Part shown: positions 58,643-64,000 of the stretch, piece after piece
How the letters are laid out: each line of letters starts with the position of its first letter
How positions within the stretch are numbered: position 1 is the stretch's first letter
Assembly: GCA_910576335.1 (NCBI GenBank)
Contig: CAJTIU010000002.1
Coordinates: 1 to 64,000, forward strand
Source: Lachnospiraceae bacterium
GTDB taxonomy: Bacteria > Bacillota > Clostridia > Lachnospirales > Lachnospiraceae
Length of the DNA stretch: 64,000 nucleotides
Direction of reading: 5' to 3'
Translations under genes and position numbers: made by a program
Notes under the pieces: model-generated
Told to the model about the DNA's origin: nothing
Databases searched by the model: none
What the model saw: only the letters and a program-made list of their open reading frames with translations

Positions 58643-59194
58643 ATGAGAGTAATTGCAGGTACGGCCAGAAGGCTGCAGCTTAAGACCATTGATGGTCTTG
58701 ATACCAGACCGACTACAGACCGGATTAAGGAAACACTGTTCAATATGCTTGCTCCGGATTTGTATAACAGCAGATTCTTAGATCTCTTTGCAGGCAGCGG
58801 CGGGATCGGTATTGAGGCACTTAGCCGCGGGGCAAAGGAAGCGGTTTTTGTGGAAAAGAATCCCCGTGCCATGGCATGCATTAAAGAGAATTTAAAATAT
58901 ACAAGGCTTGACCAGAAAGCAGTCACAATGCAGATGGATGCGCTGGAGGCCGTTCACCGTCTGCATGCTGGCCTGGATGGCTTTGATTTTATCTTTATGG
59001 ATCCGCCGTATCATCAGGAATGGGAGCGCCAGGTGCTGGAAGCACTGGCTGACGGAAAGCTTCTTTCAGAGAATGGGATTGTTATTATTGAGGCGGCGAA
59101 GGATACCGGGATCAGCTTTGCAGAGGAGTTGGGATTCCGGGTCAGAAAAGAGAAGGTATACAAGACCAACAAACACATTTTTCTTGACAGATAA
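58643..59194 (+). CDS. rsmD: 16S rRNA (guanine(966)-N2)-methyltransferase RsmD
   Basis: Methylates G966 of 16S rRNA with S-adenosylmethionine. The 183-residue protein begins [11 protein letters not shown] and has the SAM site [16 protein letters not shown] (about 46-61) and the catalytic FMDPPYH near 117-123. ATG 58643 is chosen by family start and GGAG at 58631; a long extension upstream to 58451 runs through the SASP terminator and is not real. Next to coaD, as in Bacillus (ylbH-coaD). Confidence 0.94.
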   Translation: MRVIAGTARRLQLKTIDGLDTRPTTDRIKETLFNMLAPDLYNSRFLDLFAGSGGIGIEALSRGAKEAVFVEKNPRAMACIKENLKYTRLDQKAVTMQMDALEAVHRLHAGLDGFDFIFMDPPYHQEWERQVLEALADGKLLSENGIVIIEAAKDTGISFAEELGFRVRKEKVYKTNKHIFLDR

Positions 59195-59220
59195 AGCCTA
59201 TACGACAGGGAGGAAAAACG

Positions 59221-59709
59221 ATGCTAAGAGCAATCTATCCGGGAAGCTTTGACCCGGTTACATTCGGACATCTGGACATAATCGAACGTTCTTCGTCACT
59301 TGTTGATGAATTAATTGTCGGAGTATTGAATAATAATGCAAAATGTCCGTTGTTTTCCGTAGAAGAACGTGTTAGAATGTTAGAGGAAGTCACAAAAAGC
59401 ATACCAAACGTGAGGATCATCCCTTTTGAAGGGCTGTTGGCGGATTTTGCAAAAGCCATGGATGCGCGGATGATTATCCGGGGACTGCGTGCAATTACAG
59501 ATTTTGAATACGAGCTTCAGATGGCGCAGACGAACCATAAGCTGTCCCCACAGTTAGAGACAGCTTTTCTTACGACAGGACTTGCGTATTCCTACTTAAG
59601 TTCTTCCATTGTGAAGGAGGTCGCCGCTTTTGGAGGGGATATTTCTCAGTTTGTACCAGAGATTATAATAGAGAAGATACAGGAGAAAATAAACAAAAGG
59701 AGAGTGTAA
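59221..59709 (+). CDS. coaD: Phosphopantetheine adenylyltransferase
   Basis: Fourth step of CoA synthesis: adenylates phosphopantetheine. The 162-residue protein has [17 protein letters not shown] (5-21) with the nucleotide-binding Tx[17 protein letters not shown] (about 84-98) and [14 protein letters not shown] near 122-135 (the ISSTxxR-like motif). GGGAGG precedes ATG 59221. coaE is elsewhere in this window. Confidence 0.97.
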   Translation: MLRAIYPGSFDPVTFGHLDIIERSSSLVDELIVGVLNNNAKCPLFSVEERVRMLEEVTKSIPNVRIIPFEGLLADFAKAMDARMIIRGLRAITDFEYELQMAQTNHKLSPQLETAFLTTGLAYSYLSSSIVKEVAAFGGDISQFVPEIIIEKIQEKINKRRV

Positions 59710-59712
59710 TGA

Positions 59713-60357
59713 ATGAGCAGCCGTATTGAGCAGATTATTGAAGAGATTGAGGAATATGTAGACAGCTGTAAGTTTCAGCCTTTGTCTACTACAAAGATTA
59801 TTGTAAATAAGGATCAGATCGATGAACTGCTGCGAGAGCTTAGAATGAAGACGCCGGATGAGATTAAGCGGTATCAGAAGATTATTGCGAACAAGGACGC
59901 GATTCTGGCTGATGCCCAGGCAAAGGCGGACAGCATGATTGAGGAGGCACAGATTCATACAAATGAGCTTGTCAGCGAGCATGAGATTATGCAGCAGGCA
60001 TATGCACAGGCGAATGAGATTGTAACCGCAGCCACAGAGCAGGCACAGGAGATTCTGGATAATGCGACCAATGATGCCAATGACATCCGCATCGGCGCTA
60101 TGCAGTATGCAGATGACCTGATGGCAAATGCCGAAAGTATCATTGGCCATACTCTGGACAGCTACACAACAAAATATGACGGACTTGTCAACTCCCTGCA
60201 GGAGTGCTATGATATGGTTCGTAATAACCGCTCAGAGCTTGAAATTCCGGAACAGACCCCACAGTCGCTGGCAGCGGAATACGGAAATGAAACTCAGGAT
60301 GCACCGGCCAATGATGCATATGCGCTGGATGACCTGGATGATGATGAGCTGATCTAG
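59713..60357 (+). CDS. Coiled-coil protein (V-type ATPase subunit H / DivIVA-like)
   Basis: A 214-residue acidic soluble protein. After a short N-terminal domain (1-60) there is a long helix-forming region (about 62-165) rich in A, E, Q and D with repeats such as AQAKADSMIEEAQ and AQANEIVTAATEQAQEILDNA, probably a coiled coil. The C-terminal tail is acidic (DDLDDDELI). A gene of this type between coaD and ylbJ is common in Lachnospiraceae; function unknown, possibly division-site scaffolding. AGGAGAG lies upstream. Its stop codon TAG is the left tip of palindromic element A copy 3. Confidence 0.78.
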   Translation: MSSRIEQIIEEIEEYVDSCKFQPLSTTKIIVNKDQIDELLRELRMKTPDEIKRYQKIIANKDAILADAQAKADSMIEEAQIHTNELVSEHEIMQQAYAQANEIVTAATEQAQEILDNATNDANDIRIGAMQYADDLMANAESIIGHTLDSYTTKYDGLVNSLQECYDMVRNNRSELEIPEQTPQSLAAEYGNETQDAPANDAYALDDLDDDELI

Positions 60358-60517
60358 TATAACCCATACTGATTACCGATACGTTTCACGCAGGATAAAT
60401 TTTCAGCCTGCAAGGCGGAGGAATGAGGCTTAGCGGTGGCTGCGCCGATTGACGACAACGCAGCAGATGCAATTTAGACGAGCGAAACGTACGGTTAATT
60501 AGTGTAGGTTATACTAG
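60354..60517. repeat. Palindromic element A, copy 3 (164 bp)
   Basis: CTAGTATAACC (60354-60364) and GGTTATACTAG (60507-60517) are 11-bp perfect inverted ends. Inner arms TACGTTTC/GAAACGTA and ATTA/TAAT continue the pairing; the middle has GCCTGCAAGGC-like and GCGGTGGCTGCGCC-type GC-rich pieces. Both convergent neighbour genes end inside the tips, using the TAG within CTAG. Confidence 0.78.
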
Positions 60518-61497
60518 TATATAAAGTAAAGATAGAGACAACAGAGCAGGCTGGTTACCATGGCGGTAATCAGCTTTTCTATGGTGTATGTTTTTATGGA
60601 CAGCCCGGTTCCGGAGATCATGCAGCTGGTCTGTGCGGCTGCACAAAAGCCGCCAAAGGAAGTGCATGTCATACAGAGAAAAAAGGCGGCCTGTTTTGAC
60701 AGTGCACCTTCACACAGAAGGGAAATCCCGCTTGTAATCTCAAGGGAAGGAAGCAGGAGAAAGCGGAATAGAAAATGCTTGATTCCAGACCGTTCAGCCA
60801 GTGACATCAGGATGGAAAAAAGCATAATATATCCTCCCACCTTCGTAATCATCTCAAACCCATTCATAATACAGGTATCCACAATATTTTCCACACCATG
60901 GGGAATGGAAAAATTTTCCGCATGCCGGGCGGGGTTATCCACCGAAATGGCGGATTTATCCACAAAATGAGAAACTTTATCCCCCGTGCTTCCTTTTGTT
61001 TTCCACAGTCTCCGGAATAAAAAACTGGCAAGGACCGGGGAACCCATGAGAATCAGAAGAGCAGGATAAACCAGTTTTTCCTCAGAAAGATTCTGCAGGA
61101 CAAGATAGCTGATAATAAAAACAGGGCTTGCGTTGTTGCAGAATGACAGGAGATAACGTGCTTCGCCCTGACTGATGTGCCCTTCTTTCAAAAGATCACA
61201 TGTCACCTTGCTCCCCATAGGATAACCGCATAAAAATCCCGTGATAACTGCAAATGATCCATAATGTGTAACACCAAAAACAGGACAGAGAACTGGTCCT
61301 GTTATGCGTACAATCCAGTCCACTGCACGGGTCTTTATAAGTAATCCGGATACAATTATAAAGGGAAGCAGTGTGGGGAGCACACTGTTGAACCATAAAA
61401 GCAGTCCGCTGCAGGCACCCTCAAACACCTCTCCCGGAAAGATCAGCATGACAACAAAAAGTAAAATAACAGTTGCTTTCATTAAATATCGCTTCAT
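60514..61497 (-). CDS. ylbJ: Sporulation integral membrane protein YlbJ
   Basis: A 327-residue membrane protein of the nucleoside-recognition/Gate family with about eight helices, needed for spore cortex formation in Bacillus. Marks: LPTLLPFIIVSGLL near 40-53, GFLCGYPMGSKVT near 87-99, SFCNNASPVFI near 117-127 and the second-half CTSFGGFCAAAQT near 278-290. Its last codons and TAG stop lie in the tip of element A copy 3. It converges on the coaD-coiled-coil genes, as ylbJ is near coaD in many Firmicutes. Confidence 0.93.
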   Translation of the reverse strand: MKRYLMKATVILLFVVMLIFPGEVFEGACSGLLLWFNSVLPTLLPFIIVSGLLIKTRAVDWIVRITGPVLCPVFGVTHYGSFAVITGFLCGYPMGSKVTCDLLKEGHISQGEARYLLSFCNNASPVFIISYLVLQNLSEEKLVYPALLILMGSPVLASFLFRRLWKTKGSTGDKVSHFVDKSAISVDNPARHAENFSIPHGVENIVDTCIMNGFEMITKVGGYIMLFSILMSLAERSGIKHFLFRFLLLPSLEITSGISLLCEGALSKQAAFFLCMTCTSFGGFCAAAQTSCMISGTGLSIKTYTIEKLITAMVTSLLCCLYLYFIY

Positions 61498-61561
61498 AAA
61501 TCACCGTCCCTGATTCTCACTGCCATTTACGTCTCAGGCCGTTTATACCAACGAATTATAA

Positions 61562-61708
61562 GTTGCTATTCACGGACTAACCGTCCGCTCATAGTAACGC
61601 ATCCAGCCCGTTTAATAGTCGCTCTCAGCGAGGGGCTGGATGCCGGAAACGACCACTTTATCGACTCGGATGCCGTGCAGCGGGGTGCACGGCCCCGTGA
61701 ATAGTAAC
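61562..61708. repeat. Palindromic element B, copy 5
   Basis: GTTGCTATTCACGG at 61562-61575 and CCGTGAATAGTAAC at 61695-61708 are the ends (one mismatch). Inside is an 11-bp perfect hairpin GCATCCAGCCC/GGGCTGGATGC (61599-61609 / 61633-61643) and another, GCCGTGCA/TGCACGGC, near 61671-61693. It fills most of the 318-base gap between ylbJ and pepD. Confidence 0.78.
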
Positions 61709-61741
61709 AATTATAAATCTATAATAAATGTATGGATTTGG

Positions 61742-61770
61742 TTGATTTTTTATGTCTGGTGTAGGATAAT
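61742..61770 (+). promoter_or_regulatory. pepD promoter
   Basis: TTGATT at 61742-61747, 17 bases, GATAAT at 61765-61770; 46 bases before the gene. Confidence 0.6.
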
Positions 61771-61815
61771 AAGAGATAGAAATCAAAAAATAAAAAAGAA
61801 GCGAGGGAATGAACT

Positions 61816-63264
61816 ATGGCAGTATTAGACCAGATTCAACCAAAAGAAGTATTCCGGTTTTTTGAGGAGATGTGTCAGATTCCGCATGGAACCTTTGACA
61901 CAAAGCGAATCAGCGACTACTGTGTAGAATTTGCAAAAGAGAGGAATCTTGATTATACACAGGATTCTGTCAACAATGTCATCATCAGGAAGCCCGGGAC
62001 AGCAGGCTACGAAGACAGCGAGCCAGTGATCATCCAGGGACATCTTGACATGGTATGTGAAAAGCGTCCGGGATCAGATCATGATTTTTCAAAGGATCCG
62101 CTTAAGCTCCTTGTAGAAGACGGCTTTGTAAAGACGGAGGACACAACGCTCGGCGGAGACGATGGCATTGCAGTTGCCATGGCAATGGCAGTTCTGGACA
62201 GTAAGGACATCCCACATCCGCCTATTGAGGCAGTATTTACCGTAGACGAAGAGGTTGGCATGGGCGGCGCGAATACAATCGACCTGTCATCACTTAAGGG
62301 CAGAAAGCTGATTAATATCGACTCCGATAACGAGGGCGTACTGACAACAGGCTGTGCAGGCGGATTCCGTTATGAGACGAAGATCCCGGTTACACGCACG
62401 AAGAAAAGCGGTACACTTGTTGAGATTAAACTGCACGGACTTCTTGGGGGACACTCCGGCGCAGAGATCCACAAGCAGCGTGGAAATGCGAATAAGATGA
62501 TGGGCAGGCTGTTAAACCGCATTTTACTGGAGGTTCCGGTAAGTCTTGTATCTGTATGCGGCGGTGCAAAGGATAATGTCATCACAATGGACTGTACCGC
62601 AAAACTTCTTGCTGATCCAAAGGATGCGGGAAGAGTCCGTGAGATTACGGAAGAGATGAAGCAGATATGGGATTATGAGTTTATGGGAGACGAGCCTGGC
62701 TTTTTGGCTGAGGTATCCTCAGCAGAGAATGCAGAGGCAGATGCTCTGGATGAAGAGAGCACAGGCCGCGTGATTTCCTACATAACGGTGTGCCCGAACG
62801 GTGTACAGGGCTTTTCAAGAAAGCTTGAAGGTCTTGTCGAGACATCCCTAAACCTTGGAATTCTAGAGACCGAAGATACTTGTGTAAAGAGCTGCTCTCT
62901 GGTAAGAAGCTCTGTAGAGAGCCAGAAGCGCCGTATGGAAGAAGAACTGGCACAGTGTGCAAAATTTGTAGGGGCATCCACAGAGCTGATTAATGAATAT
63001 CCGGCATGGCAGTATGATCCGGATTCAGCGCTTCGCAAGGTAATGGAGGATACCTATAAGGAGATGTTCGGAAAGGAGCCTGTCGTTTCTGCAATTCACG
63101 CAGGACTGGAATGCGGTCTCTTCCTTGGCAAACGCCCGGATCTTGACTGCGTATCCTTCGGACCGGATATGATGGATATCCATTCCTTCAACGAGAGAAT
63201 CGACATCGCATCCACAGAGCGCATGTGGAATTACCTGAAAGGTGTACTTGCAAAGCTTAAGTAA
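61816..63264 (+). CDS. pepD: Aminoacyl-histidine dipeptidase (Xaa-His, PepD-like)
   Basis: A 482-residue M20/M28-like zinc dipeptidase that splits Xaa-His dipeptides. Metal ligands: GHLDMVCEK (75-83), GGDDGIAVAMA (about 114-124) and DEEVGMGG near 143-150, with HSFNERI near the end as the last histidine. The lid domain (about 190-380) is between. Length normal for PepD. Works with the POT peptide transporter and aminopeptidase P in peptide use. GAGGGAATGAACT precedes ATG 61816. Confidence 0.94.
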   Translation: MAVLDQIQPKEVFRFFEEMCQIPHGTFDTKRISDYCVEFAKERNLDYTQDSVNNVIIRKPGTAGYEDSEPVIIQGHLDMVCEKRPGSDHDFSKDPLKLLVEDGFVKTEDTTLGGDDGIAVAMAMAVLDSKDIPHPPIEAVFTVDEEVGMGGANTIDLSSLKGRKLINIDSDNEGVLTTGCAGGFRYETKIPVTRTKKSGTLVEIKLHGLLGGHSGAEIHKQRGNANKMMGRLLNRILLEVPVSLVSVCGGAKDNVITMDCTAKLLADPKDAGRVREITEEMKQIWDYEFMGDEPGFLAEVSSAENAEADALDEESTGRVISYITVCPNGVQGFSRKLEGLVETSLNLGILETEDTCVKSCSLVRSSVESQKRRMEEELAQCAKFVGASTELINEYPAWQYDPDSALRKVMEDTYKEMFGKEPVVSAIHAGLECGLFLGKRPDLDCVSFGPDMMDIHSFNERIDIASTERMWNYLKGVLAKLK

Positions 63265-63277
63265 AGAATGCTGCAGA

Positions 63278-63321
63278 AGAGCCATATACTTATCTTTTAT
63301 ATAAGTATATGGTTCTTTTTT
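63278..63321 (+). terminator. pepD terminator
   Basis: AGAGCCATATACTTAT pairs with ATAAGTATATGGTTCT (16 bp, one wobble), followed by TTTTT. Confidence 0.9.
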
Positions 63322-63397
63322 CATATCAAAAGAACAGAACCTGTGACATTTGTGTCGGATTTTTCTTCGGGAGTGTCAGTAAAAATCAGGCACATAG

Positions 63398-64000
<603 letters not shown>

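Overview
The window looks like chromosome of a spore-forming, anaerobic member of the Lachnospiraceae (Clostridium cluster XIVa type). Reasons: mid-range G+C Gram-positive gene set with AGGAGG ribosome sites, sporulation genes (an alpha/beta SASP, a YtfJ/GerW protein, YlbJ), a zinc-ribbon L28, a biotin-dependent Na+ decarboxylase pump, and gene orders typical of that family (polA-coaE-walJ, ruvAB, rsmD-coaD-ylbJ, DUF2953-ytfJ). Species cannot be named from the sequence alone. No tRNA, rRNA, CRISPR array or recognisable riboswitch was seen.

Layout. 1-5,860: an AT-rich island of foreign character. It holds a small secreted protein gene (DUF2712-like) cut in two by an intact IS4-type element with a 7-bp target duplication, then three multi-membrane proteins, an ABC ATPase and a membrane-anchored BspA-like protein, closed by a terminator. 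6,011-15,068: housekeeping and metabolism (queH, argH, asd, ppk, topB, a left-handed beta-helix protein, mgsA). 15,069-28,000: accessory metabolism and transport: a sodium:solute symporter, a 2-isopropylmalate synthase fused to a C-terminal AraC-type DNA-binding domain, an amidohydrolase, aminopeptidase P, an orphan FtsX-type ABC exporter and a POT peptide transporter. 28,143-33,527: a clean operon with promoter and terminator for a membrane Na+ pump fed by two different carboxyltransferases (an acyl-CoA type and an oxaloacetate/pyruvate type) through one biotin carrier.

33,642-41,003: polA, coaE, walJ, an ACT protein, DUF711, DegV and a small membrane protein. 41,004-41,614: a decayed RelB/YoeB-type toxin-antitoxin locus with nested repeats. 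41,628-45,970: apbE divergent from NusG domain II / Gx-transporter genes, then ruvAB and zapA. 46,165-53,375: a U32 peptidase-like protein, a FtsW/RodA and class B PBP pair whose genes overlap out of frame, and sporulation-linked genes. 53,416-63,264: rpmB, asp23-fakA-recG, SASP, rsmD-coaD, ylbJ and pepD. The window ends inside a serine recombinase gene, probably the edge of a mobile element.

The intergenic space is unusually rich in palindromic elements. I distinguish three families: A (ends CTRGTATAA, three copies, all at gene 3' ends and twice supplying stop codons), B (ends GTTACTATTCACGG, four or more copies), and C (GGGGACGGGG palindromes, three loci, two of which bracket the leuA-araC fusion gene). 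The most interesting items are the LeuA-AraC fusion, the element families with their effect on gene ends, the AT-rich DUF2712/ABC cluster, and the two-headed Na+ decarboxylase operon.
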